Of a DNA stretch of 56,311 bases, positions 49,289-56,311 are shown piece after piece. Every line of letters begins with the position of its first letter. Position 1 is the first letter of the stretch. The position numbers were made by a program, and so were the translations under genes. The stretch lies in contig JALUTY010000028.1 in the NCBI GenBank assembly GCA_027021615.1, positions 1 to 56,311 on the forward strand. The letters are read 5' to 3'. Below the pieces are notes generated by a model. It saw only the letters and a program-made list of their open reading frames with translations, was not told where the DNA came from and ran no database searches. Source of the DNA: a bacterium. GTDB lineage: Bacteria > Desulfobacterota > Deferrisomatia > Deferrisomatales > Deferrisomataceae.

Positions 49289-49572
49289 GACGGGTCAACG
49301 TGGAGGACATTTTCGACCTCACCGGGTTCGCCGTGGACCAGGAGCCCCACATCGTCCTGGACCCGCAGATCTGCCGGTCGTGCGACCACCGGGGCTGCGT
49401 CACGGCCTGTCCGGCCGGGTGCTACACCTGGTCCGAGGAGGACCGGCAGATGGGCTTTGTGTACGACGGCTGCCTGGAGTGCGGCACCTGCTACATCGTG
49501 TGCGACAAGGGGGCCTTCACCCGGTGGCGCTACCCCCGGGGCGGCTTCGGGGTGTCGTACCGGATGACGTGA
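49285..49572 (+). CDS. FixX-like ferredoxin
   Basis: A 95-residue ferredoxin with Cys30, 33, 38, 42 (CRSCDHRGCVTAC) and Cys63, 66, 69, 73 (CLECGTCYIVC), plus the FixX tail (WRYPRGGFGVSYR). FixX is the Fe-S subunit paired with FixC. It starts at ATG 49285, overlapping the fixC-like gene. Confidence 0.93.
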   Translation: MRRVNVEDIFDLTGFAVDQEPHIVLDPQICRSCDHRGCVTACPAGCYTWSEEDRQMGFVYDGCLECGTCYIVCDKGAFTRWRYPRGGFGVSYRMT

Positions 49573-49604
49573 GGGGCTCCACGAAGGGGTTGGGGAGCTG
49601 GAAG

Positions 49605-50504
49605 ATGACCGCAAACGGCTTGAGCGTCGTGGTGCTCCTCCGGGAGGTTCTGGACCCCCGGCCCCCGGTCCGGCTTGCCGGGGGGGGCGTCATGGTCCGG
49701 GAGCCTGGGCCCCGGCGGCTGGTGAACCCGGCGGACCTGGAGGCCCTGGAGGAGGCGATGCTCCTGGCCGAGGGGCGCGGCGCCCGGGTCACGGCCGTGG
49801 CCGTGGGGCCCGGTCGGCGCCTGGAGGACGGCCTTAGGCTCGCCCTGGCCATGGGGGCCCACCGGGCCGTCAGGGTGGACGGCCCCGGCCTGTGGGAGGG
49901 CGACGCCGTGGCCCGGGCCCGGGTGCTGGCCCGGGTGGTGGAGATCCTGTCCCCCTCCCTGGTCCTGGCCGGGGCGCGGCTCCTGGACCGGGGGGACGAC
50001 CCGGCTCCGGCCCTTGCCGCGGCCGGTCTGGGGCTGCCGTGCTGCACGCCGGTGGTCTCGGCCCGGGTGGGGGACGGGGAGGCCACGGCCACCCGCAAGG
50101 CCGACCGGGGCGCCCGGGACGTGGTAGCCCTGCCCCTGCCGTGCGTGCTCCTGATGGAGGGCGGGGCTCGGGAGCCCCGGTACCCGGACCTGGACGCGGT
50201 GCTGGCGGCCCTGGGGGCTCCAGTGGAGACTTGGGGCCTTCCCGAGCTGGGCCTGCCGGAGCGGGCGGTGGGGGAGCACGCCGCGCTGCTGCGCCCCGAG
50301 CGGCTCGTCCACCCCCGGCCGGACCCGACGCCGGTGCCCACCCCGGACCCGGACGCCCCGGCGTTCGAGCGGATCCGGACGCTCCTGTCCGGGGGCATCC
50401 GGGCCCGAGCGGGCCGGGTGCACGAGGGGAGCGCCGGGGAGGTGGTGGAGGGTCTGCTCCGGATCCTCGAGGAGGAGGGGCTCCTCCAGGGGGCGGCGCC
50501 GTGA
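49605..50504 (+). CDS. etfB: Electron transfer flavoprotein beta subunit, divergent
   Basis: A 299-residue EtfB: LSVVVLLREVLDPR, VNPADLEALEEAMLLAE, VTAVAVGP and TATRKADRGARDVVALP segments. It has about 40 extra residues at the end (SGGIRARAGRVHEGSAGEVV and on), like EtfB proteins of other mycofactocin loci. The alpha and beta genes are separated by fixC- and fixX-like genes, an unusual order. It overlaps mftF by 4 bases. Confidence 0.85.
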   Translation: MTANGLSVVVLLREVLDPRPPVRLAGGGVMVREPGPRRLVNPADLEALEEAMLLAEGRGARVTAVAVGPGRRLEDGLRLALAMGAHRAVRVDGPGLWEGDAVARARVLARVVEILSPSLVLAGARLLDRGDDPAPALAAAGLGLPCCTPVVSARVGDGEATATRKADRGARDVVALPLPCVLLMEGGAREPRYPDLDAVLAALGAPVETWGLPELGLPERAVGEHAALLRPERLVHPRPDPTPVPTPDPDAPAFERIRTLLSGGIRARAGRVHEGSAGEVVEGLLRILEEEGLLQGAAP

Positions 50505-51937
50505 GGTACGCCCTGGCCCCCCGGGTGAAGGTGCGCCCCGCGCCCGAAGGCGCGTGCCTGGTGCTGGAGCGCCCCCTGCGGGTGGTGCGGGTCAACCGGG
50601 CCCTGGCCGCCCTGGTGGACCGGTGCAGCCGGGAGCCGGTGACCCCCGCGGATCCCGGGCAGGAGCAGGCCCTGGCGGCCCTGGCCCGGGGGGGGATCCT
50701 GGAGCGGGTCCCGGAGGCCGGAGACCCGGAGGCGCTCCCCTCGGTGAGCGTGGTGATCCCGGTCCGGGACCGTGCCGGCGAGCTCGCCCGGTGCCTGGAG
50801 TCCCTGGGGAGGGTGAGGTACCCCCGCGACCGGCTCGAGGTGATCGTGGTGGACGACGGGAGCCGTGATGAGACCCCCCGGGTGGCCCGGGAGCACGGGG
50901 CCCGGGTGGTGGGGTCGGGGGGGAGCGGCCTGGGCCCGGCCGCGGCCCGCAACCGGGGGGTGGCCGCGGCCTGGGGGGAGATCCTGGCCTTTCTCGACTC
51001 CGACTGCACCGCGTCGGCGGGCTGGCTCGCCGACCTGGTGGGCCGGTTCGCCGACCCGGCCGTGGCCGCCGTGGGGGGGCGGGTGGAGGGCATGCACGTG
51101 GCCTCGCGCCTCGACCGGTACGAGGCGGCCATGTCGAGCTTGAGCCTGGGCACGCGGTGCCGCTCGGCCCAGGGGGGAGACGACACGTTCTACCTGCCCA
51201 GCTGCAACCTGTTGGTGCGCCGCAGCGCGTTCCTGGAGGTGGGAGGGTTTCGGGACGGGATGCACGTGGGGGAGGACGTGGACCTCACCTGGCGTCTCCG
51301 GGACCGGGGATGGCGGGTGGAGTACACCCCCACGGGCTGGGTGTGGCACGAGCACCGAAGCCGGCTCCGGGCGTTCCTGCGGCGGCGGTTCGAGTACGGC
51401 ACCTCCGAGGCGGCGCTCCAGGCCCTGCACCCGCGCCGCCGGAAACGCATGGCGCTTCCCCCGGCGCTTACCGCGGCCCTGGTGCTCCTGGCGGCCGCGG
51501 CCCTGGGCGCGGGCCGGGTCCCGGCCGCCGGGGCGGCCGCGCTCGTGGGGGCCGACGCCCTGCGGGTGCGGGTCCGGCTGGCCCGACGCCAGGTCCCCGT
51601 GGGGTGGGCCCGGGTGCTGAGGGCCAGGCTCCGGGCCCTGGGGAGCCTCGCCTACTATCTGGGGGCCCACGGGGTGCGCTACTACGGGCTTCCCGCGGTG
51701 CTCGCCGGGGTCCTGTGGCCCGCGGCTGGGGCCCTGGGGCTCGCGGTGCTGGCCGGGGTGGGGTGGGTGGAGCACCGCACCCGCAGGCCGGCGCTCCCGT
51801 ACCCCGTGTTCCTGGCCCTGTACGCGGCCGAGAGCCTGGCCTACGGCCTGGGGGTCCTGTGGGGGTGCATGAGGCGAGGGAGCTTCTCGTCCTACCGGCC
51901 CGTCCTGCACCGCCATTTGAAAATGCCCCTCGGGTAG
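50501..51937 (+). CDS. mftF: Mycofactocin glycosyltransferase MftF
   Basis: A 478-residue membrane-linked family 2 glycosyltransferase. Residues 1-75 form a short PqqD-like head. The GT2 core has SVVIPVRDRAGELARCLESL, VVDDGSRDET (near 116) and FLDSDCT (near 166), then GEDVDLTWRLRDRGW. Three or more hydrophobic segments follow at about 325-450. MftF adds glucose units to the crosslinked mycofactocin core. It starts at GTG 50501, overlapping etfB. Confidence 0.9.
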   Translation: MRYALAPRVKVRPAPEGACLVLERPLRVVRVNRALAALVDRCSREPVTPADPGQEQALAALARGGILERVPEAGDPEALPSVSVVIPVRDRAGELARCLESLGRVRYPRDRLEVIVVDDGSRDETPRVAREHGARVVGSGGSGLGPAAARNRGVAAAWGEILAFLDSDCTASAGWLADLVGRFADPAVAAVGGRVEGMHVASRLDRYEAAMSSLSLGTRCRSAQGGDDTFYLPSCNLLVRRSAFLEVGGFRDGMHVGEDVDLTWRLRDRGWRVEYTPTGWVWHEHRSRLRAFLRRRFEYGTSEAALQALHPRRRKRMALPPALTAALVLLAAAALGAGRVPAAGAAALVGADALRVRVRLARRQVPVGWARVLRARLRALGSLAYYLGAHGVRYYGLPAVLAGVLWPAAGALGLAVLAGVGWVEHRTRRPALPYPVFLALYAAESLAYGLGVLWGCMRRGSFSSYRPVLHRHLKMPLG

Positions 51938-52008
51938 GGCCGGCCCAGAGCTCGGCAGGCCGGGCGGGAGCGGGGCGCCGGAAGGCCACAACCTAGGGAG
52001 GTCGCGAC

Positions 52009-52842
52009 ATGAGCACCGATCTTGGGGACAAGAGGCAACGCCTGTACGACATCTTGAGGGAAATGGGCGGGGTGGTGGTGGGGTTCTCCGGCGGGGTGGA
52101 CTCTTCGTACCTGTTCGCCGCCGCGGTGGAGGTGCTCGGGGATCGGGCCCTCGGGGTCACGGCCTGCTCCGAGACCTTTCCGGAGCGGGAGCGCCGGGAG
52201 GCCGAGGCCCTGGCCCGGCGCCTGGGCGGGCGGCACCGGCTGGTCGCGTCGGAGGAGCTCGACGTGCCGGGCTTCGCGGAGAACCCTAGGAACCGGTGCT
52301 ACTTCTGCAAGAAAGAGCTCTTCGCCAGGCTCTGGGAGGTGGCCCGGGAGGAGGGGCTTCCCCACGTGGCCGACGGGTCCAACGTGGACGACCGGGGGGA
52401 TTACCGGCCGGGCCGCCAGGCGGCCCGGGAGCTCGGGGTCCGAAGCCCCCTGGACGAGGCCGGGCTCACCAAGGACGACATCCGGGCCCTGTCCAAGGAG
52501 ATGGGGCTCCCCACCTGGGACAAGCCGGCCTTCGCGTGCCTGTCGTCCCGGTTCCCCTACGGAACCCCGATCACCCGGGAGAAGGTCTCCCAGGTGGGCC
52601 GGGCCGAGGACGCCCTGTGGCGGCTCGGGCTCCGGGTGCTCCGGGTGCGCCACCACGGGGACGTGGCCCGTCTCGAGCTCGGGCCGGAGGAGTTCGAACG
52701 GGTCGTGAACGGCCTGCGCGACGAGGTGGTCCGGGCGGTCAAGGGGGCCGGGTACACCTACGTGGCCCTGGACCTCCAGGGGTACCGCACCGGCGCCATG
52801 AACGAGACCCTCTCGGACCTCGGCCCCGGGGGCGGCCCGTGA
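52009..52842 (+). CDS. larE: LarE, sulfur transferase for the nickel-pincer cofactor
   Basis: A 277-residue PP-loop enzyme: SGGVDSS (28-33) binds ATP, and Cys177 in FACLSSRFPYG is the sulfur-donor position of LarE. Cys97 and Cys100 (NRCYFCKKEL) are also present; the three-Cys version is known in LarE proteins that hold a 4Fe-4S cluster and act repeatedly rather than sacrificing their Cys. It makes the dithio-carboxylate arms of the nickel-pincer nucleotide cofactor. Its start, ATG 52009 behind GGAGG, is 71 bases after mftF. Confidence 0.92.
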   Translation: MSTDLGDKRQRLYDILREMGGVVVGFSGGVDSSYLFAAAVEVLGDRALGVTACSETFPERERREAEALARRLGGRHRLVASEELDVPGFAENPRNRCYFCKKELFARLWEVAREEGLPHVADGSNVDDRGDYRPGRQAARELGVRSPLDEAGLTKDDIRALSKEMGLPTWDKPAFACLSSRFPYGTPITREKVSQVGRAEDALWRLGLRVLRVRHHGDVARLELGPEEFERVVNGLRDEVVRAVKGAGYTYVALDLQGYRTGAMNETLSDLGPGGGP

Positions 52843-53615
52843 GCCCGGAGAGCCTGCGCCGGCTCCTGGAGAGCCTGCGGCGCGGGGAGGTGACCACCGA
52901 GGAGGTCCTCGATCGGGTCAAGGCCATGTCCTTCGAGGACGTGGGGTTCGCCAAGATCGACCACCACCGCCGCATCCGAAACGGGTACCCGGAGGTGGTC
53001 TACGGCGAGGGGAAGACCCCGGAGCAGGTGGCCGAGATCTTCTCGCGCCTAGCTAGGGAGAACGCCAACGTGCTGTGCACCCGGGCCAGCCGCCCCATCG
53101 CCGATGCCGTGCAACAGCGGGTGCCCGAGGCGCGCTACCACGAGCTGTGCCGACTCCTGGAGGTGCGGAGGGACCCGAGCCAGGTGGTGGGGGGGGTGGC
53201 GGTGGCGGCCGCCGGCACGTCGGACCTGCCCGTGGCCGAGGAGGCGGCGATCTCCCTGGAGGTGTTCGGCAGCCGGGTGGAGCGGCTCTACGACGTGGGG
53301 GTTGCGGGGATCCACCGGCTGTTCGCCCACGCTGACGTCCTCCGGCAGGTCAACTGCGTGGTGGCCGTGGCGGGCATGGAGGGGGCGCTGCCGTCGGTGA
53401 TCGCTGGGCTCGTGGACGTACCCGTGATCGCGGTGCCCACCAGCGTGGGCTACGGGGCGAGCTTCGGGGGGATCACGGCGCTCCTGGCCATGCTCAACTC
53501 CTGCGCCTCGGGCATCAGCGTGGTGAACATCGACAACGGGTTCGGGGCCGCCTACCAGGCCGACATGATCAACAAGCTCGTGACCCGTGGAGGTCGGAAG
53601 GAGTCGCCATCATGA
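52839..53615 (+). CDS. larB: LarB, nicotinic acid adenine dinucleotide carboxylase
   Basis: A 258-residue protein of the PurE-like LarB family: a helical N-terminus (LRRLLESLRRGEVTTEEVL), then DHHRRIRNGYPEVVYGEGKT, and a PurE-like core (VVGGVAVAAAGTSDLPVAEE, VIAVPTSVGYGASFGGITAL). LarB carboxylates and hydrolyses nicotinic acid adenine dinucleotide in the first step of the nickel-pincer cofactor pathway. GTG 52839 overlaps larE; its stop overlaps larC. Confidence 0.93.
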   Translation: MSPESLRRLLESLRRGEVTTEEVLDRVKAMSFEDVGFAKIDHHRRIRNGYPEVVYGEGKTPEQVAEIFSRLARENANVLCTRASRPIADAVQQRVPEARYHELCRLLEVRRDPSQVVGGVAVAAAGTSDLPVAEEAAISLEVFGSRVERLYDVGVAGIHRLFAHADVLRQVNCVVAVAGMEGALPSVIAGLVDVPVIAVPTSVGYGASFGGITALLAMLNSCASGISVVNIDNGFGAAYQADMINKLVTRGGRKESPS

Positions 53616-54448
53616 AGCGGATCCTGTACCTGGACGCCCGTGCCGGGGTGAGCGGTGACATGTTCGTAGGGGCGCTGCTCGACGCCGGGGCGAGCCTGGG
53701 GGTGATACGCGAGCACGTGGCCGGCCTGGGAGTCGGTGGGATTCGGCTCGAGGCCCGGAAGGTCACCCGGAGGGGGGTCGTGGGCACGAAGTTCCACGTT
53801 CTGGACCCGGAGACCCGCGCCCCGGTGGACCAGGCGCCGTCCGCCCATCCGGGGCACCACCACGGGGGCCGCCACCACGGCCACGGGCATCCCCACCACC
53901 CCCGGCGGGGGCTCCGTGAGATCCTGGCGATCATCGGGGAGGCCCCCCTGCCGGAGCCGGTGGGCCGGGACGCGGCCGGGGTGTTCCGGCTCCTGGCCGC
54001 TGCCGAGGCCCGGGTCCACGGGACGACTCCGGACGAGGTGCACTTCCACGAGGTGGGCGCCCTGGACGCCATCGCCGACATCGTGGCCGGGTGCTCGGCG
54101 TTCCACCAGCTCGGCGTGGACGAGGCCTGGTGCTCCCCCGTGCACGTGGGAAGCGGCACCGTGCGGTGCGCCCACGGGGTGCTCCCGGTGCCGGCCCCGG
54201 CCACCGCCGAGATCCTGCGGGGCGTGCCCGTGTACTCCGATGGCACGCGCGGGGAGCTGGCAACCCCGACGGGGGCGGCCCTGATCCGCTACCTCTGCCA
54301 AAGCTTCGGGGCCATGCCTCCCATGGAGATCGAGGGGTCGGGCTGGGGCGCCGGAGCAAGGGACCATGGCGTCCCCAACATGCTTCGGGCGACGGTGGGG
54401 ACCCTGGCGGAGCGCGAGGACGGGGCCCGCATCGCTTGTGCCTGCTGA
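53612..54448 (+). CDS. larC: LarC N-terminal half (LarC1); C-terminal half absent
   Basis: A 278-residue protein: LYLDARAGVSGDMFVGALLD start, a His-rich loop (AHPGHHHGGRHHGHGHPHH) for nickel, and VHFHEVGALDAIADIVAG. This is the LarC1 part of the nickel insertase. Complete LarC is about 400-430 residues, in lactobacilli joined by a programmed frameshift to LarC2, which binds CTP. Here the frame ends in ARIACAC and only 117 bases follow before the next gene, so LarC2 is not here. Either LarC2 lies elsewhere or this short form works alone. Confidence 0.9.
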   Translation: MKRILYLDARAGVSGDMFVGALLDAGASLGVIREHVAGLGVGGIRLEARKVTRRGVVGTKFHVLDPETRAPVDQAPSAHPGHHHGGRHHGHGHPHHPRRGLREILAIIGEAPLPEPVGRDAAGVFRLLAAAEARVHGTTPDEVHFHEVGALDAIADIVAGCSAFHQLGVDEAWCSPVHVGSGTVRCAHGVLPVPAPATAEILRGVPVYSDGTRGELATPTGAALIRYLCQSFGAMPPMEIEGSGWGAGARDHGVPNMLRATVGTLAEREDGARIACAC

Positions 54449-54485
54449 TTCCAGCTCGTAGTCAAGATGAGGCACCCCAAGAGGC

Positions 54486-54525
54486 GCGTTTGGGGCCATC
54501 GGTCCCGGCCAACGGCCCCAAACGC
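54486..54525 (+). terminator. 12-bp perfect hairpin between larC and the aldehyde oxidoreductase
   Basis: GCGTTTGGGGCC (54486-54497) pairs with GGCCCCAAACGC (54514-54525) across a 16-base loop. No T run follows, so it is not a classic terminator; it could partly stop or stabilise the transcript between larC and the next gene. Confidence 0.5.
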
Positions 54526-54565
54526 GATGCCTTGCATGCCGTGAACCCCAACCGAGGAGGACACC

Positions 54566-56311
54566 ATGAGTGAGCGGATCGTGCGAGTGAACATGCGGAC
54601 CCAGGAGGTGAAGGAGGAGCCGGTGCCGGAGAGGTGGAAGCTGTTCGGCGGCCGGGCCATGACCTCGGCGGTGGTGGCCGAGGAGGTGCCGCCCACCTGC
54701 ACGGCTTTGGGGCCGGCGAACAAGCTGGTGTTCGCCGGGGGGCTGTTGGGCGGGTCGGCCGCGCCGATCTCGGGCCGGATCTCGGTGGGGGCGAAGAGCC
54801 CCTTGACCGGCACCATCAAGGAGTCGAACGCGGGGGGCCAGGCGGGTCAGATCCTGGCTCGCCTGGGCATCCGGGCGCTGGTGATCGAGGACCAGCCGGC
54901 GGACCCGGACAAGCGCTACACCCTGGAGGTACGCAAGGGCTCGGTGAGGCTGGTGGAGAGCCCGGAGCTCAAGGGGCTGGGCAACTACGACACCGTGGCC
55001 GAGCTGGTGGAGAGGTACGGGGAGAAGAAGGTGGGGTTCATCACCATCGGCCAGGCCGGGGAGATGGGGCTCACCGCGGCGTCGGTGGCGTGCACGGACC
55101 GGGAGATGCGGCCGACCCGGCACGCGGGGCGGGGGGGGCTGGGGGCGGTGATGGGGTCGAAGGGGCTAAAGGCCGTCGTGCTGGACGACTCCGAGACCCA
55201 GATGCGCCAGCCCGGGGACAAGGAGGCGTTTCGGGAGGCGTCGAAGAAGTTTGCCAAGGCCCTGAAGGAGCACCCGGTCACGGGGGAGGGGCTTCCCACG
55301 TATGGGACGAACGTGCTGCAGAACATCATCAACGAGGCCGGGGGGCTTCCGACCCGGAACTTCCGGGAGGGGCGGTTCGAGGGGGCGTCGAAGATCTCGG
55401 GGGAGGCGCAGCACGACGTGATCCTGGAGCGGGGGGGCAAGATCGCGCACGGGTGCCACTCGGGGTGCGTGATCCAGTGCTCTCGGATCTACATGGACAA
55501 GGACGGCAACTACAAGACGAAGGGTCCGGAGTACGAGACGATCTGGAGCTTCGGCACGGACTGCTGCATCGACGACCTGGACGCGATCGCGGAGATGGAC
55601 CGTTTGTCGGACGACATCGGGCTGGACACGATCGAGATGGGGGCGACCCTGGCCGTGGCGATGGAGGCGGGGCTGGCGAAGTTTGGGGACGCGAACGCGG
55701 CGATCGAGCTGATGAAGGAGGTGGGTCGGGGCACGCCGTTGGGGCGGATCCTGGGGTGTGGGGCCAAGGTGACGGGCCAGTGCTTTGGGGTGGCGCACGT
55801 GCCGGTGGTGAAGGGTCAGGCCATGCCTGCCTACGAGCCGCGGGCGATCCAGGGGATCGGGGTGACGTATGCGACCTCCACGATGGGGGCGGACCACACG
55901 GCGGGCTACGCGATCGCGACGAACATCCTGAAGGTGGGCGGCTACGTGGACCCGCTGAAGCCGGAGGGGCAGGTGGAGCTGAGCCGGAACCTGCAGATCG
56001 CCACGGCAGCGATCGACTCCACGGGGCTGTGCCTGTTCGTGGCGTTTGCGGTGATGGACAAGCCGGAGGCGTTCGAGGCGGTCTACGAGATGATCAACGC
56101 GTTCTACGGCACGAGCCTGGGGCCGGACGACGTGACGGAGCTGGGCAAGGCGGTGCTGGCGATGGAGCGCAGGTGGAACGAGGCGGCCGGGTTTACAAGC
56201 GCGGACGACCGGTTGCCGGACTGGATGTACCGGGAGCCGCTGCCCCCCCACAACACGGTGTTCATGGTGCCCGACGAGGAGCTCGACCAAGTGTTCAACT
56301 TCGTCGAGTAG
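54566..56311 (+). CDS. aor: Tungsten-containing aldehyde:ferredoxin oxidoreductase
   Basis: A 581-residue protein of the AOR family, complete with its stop at the last base of the window. The N-terminal beta domain includes RISVGAKSPLTGTIKESNAG for the pterin cofactor. The 4Fe-4S ligands are Cys297, Cys301, Cys305 (GCHSGCVIQC) and Cys489 (DSTGLC), the standard set. The enzyme oxidises aldehydes to acids with ferredoxin as electron acceptor, or reduces acids. It ends the operon, after a hairpin, behind GAGGAGG. It is a natural partner for the alcohol-oxidising enzymes upstream. Confidence 0.94.
   Translation: MSERIVRVNMRTQEVKEEPVPERWKLFGGRAMTSAVVAEEVPPTCTALGPANKLVFAGGLLGGSAAPISGRISVGAKSPLTGTIKESNAGGQAGQILARLGIRALVIEDQPADPDKRYTLEVRKGSVRLVESPELKGLGNYDTVAELVERYGEKKVGFITIGQAGEMGLTAASVACTDREMRPTRHAGRGGLGAVMGSKGLKAVVLDDSETQMRQPGDKEAFREASKKFAKALKEHPVTGEGLPTYGTNVLQNIINEAGGLPTRNFREGRFEGASKISGEAQHDVILERGGKIAHGCHSGCVIQCSRIYMDKDGNYKTKGPEYETIWSFGTDCCIDDLDAIAEMDRLSDDIGLDTIEMGATLAVAMEAGLAKFGDANAAIELMKEVGRGTPLGRILGCGAKVTGQCFGVAHVPVVKGQAMPAYEPRAIQGIGVTYATSTMGADHTAGYAIATNILKVGGYVDPLKPEGQVELSRNLQIATAAIDSTGLCLFVAFAVMDKPEAFEAVYEMINAFYGTSLGPDDVTELGKAVLAMERRWNEAAGFTSADDRLPDWMYREPLPPHNTVFMVPDEELDQVFNFVE

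Noticed and set aside
53612-54565. Programmed frameshift joining LarC1 to LarC2
   Set aside because: Only 117 bases lie between the LarC1 stop and the next gene, and no reading there resembles LarC2.

Overview
The window is a very GC-rich stretch of a bacterial chromosome. The coding is dense, many genes overlap by ATGA or GTGA junctions, and there are frequent GTG and TTG starts. A large chemosensory operon (CheA, CheB, CheR, CheD, CheV, CheX), a chemoreceptor with a c-type haem site, a bacteriohemerythrin, sigma-54 control, a tungsten-type aldehyde:ferredoxin oxidoreductase and a mycofactocin locus together suggest an anaerobic, motile, respiring member of the former Deltaproteobacteria (Desulfobacterota or Desulfuromonadia-like). 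This placement is an inference; no rRNA gene is present to confirm it.

Region 1 (1-9,000) holds mobile and stress-related genes. There is a REP-associated tyrosine transposase, an intact VapBC-type toxin-antitoxin pair, remnants of a second toxin-antitoxin pair, a broken acetyltransferase and a small carbonic-anhydrase-like protein. On the minus strand lies an SOS mutagenesis operon, lexA-imuA-imuB-dnaE2. Its promoter carries a palindrome suited to LexA autoregulation.

Region 2 (9,050-33,600) is a chemosensory and two-component region, all on the plus strand. It begins with cheV, a haem-type chemoreceptor, a hemerythrin and a membrane hybrid histidine kinase. After a 600-bp gap comes an almost unbroken operon: response regulator, winged-helix protein, REC-kinase, soluble MCP-like protein, STAS protein, cheY, cheA, receptor, cheW, receptor, cheW, cheR, cheD, cheB, HEAT-REC protein and cheX. 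A 1,472-bp block (receptor signalling domain plus cheW) occurs twice, apparently identical.

Region 3 (33,660-56,311) looks like one regulon. On the minus strand are an iron-type alcohol dehydrogenase, a soluble PAS histidine kinase and a sigma-54 response regulator. On the plus strand a run of about 20 genes reaches the window end: a DUF4242 protein, two DUF362 proteins, an Mrp-type ATPase, two unknown helical proteins, a mycofactocin-type SDR, mftA-mftB-mftC, an OYE/FadH flavoprotein, etfA, fixC-like, fixX-like, etfB, mftF, larE-larB-larC1 and an aldehyde:ferredoxin oxidoreductase. The 402-bp space between the two arms contains two divergent sigma-54 promoter matches. Between these lies a cluster of CCACTG/CAGTGG half-sites, well placed as enhancer sites for the adjacent regulator.

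Proposed working model (inference): alcohol or a related signal activates the kinase and sigma-54 regulator, which turns on both arms. The SDR and possibly the iron dehydrogenase oxidise alcohols using mycofactocin. Reduced mycofactocin is re-oxidised through the dedicated ETF and FixCX-like proteins into the quinone pool. The aldehyde is oxidised to acid by the tungsten enzyme. The window contains no mftD or mftE. It holds genes for the nickel-pincer nucleotide cofactor but no larA, and its larC has only the N-terminal half.
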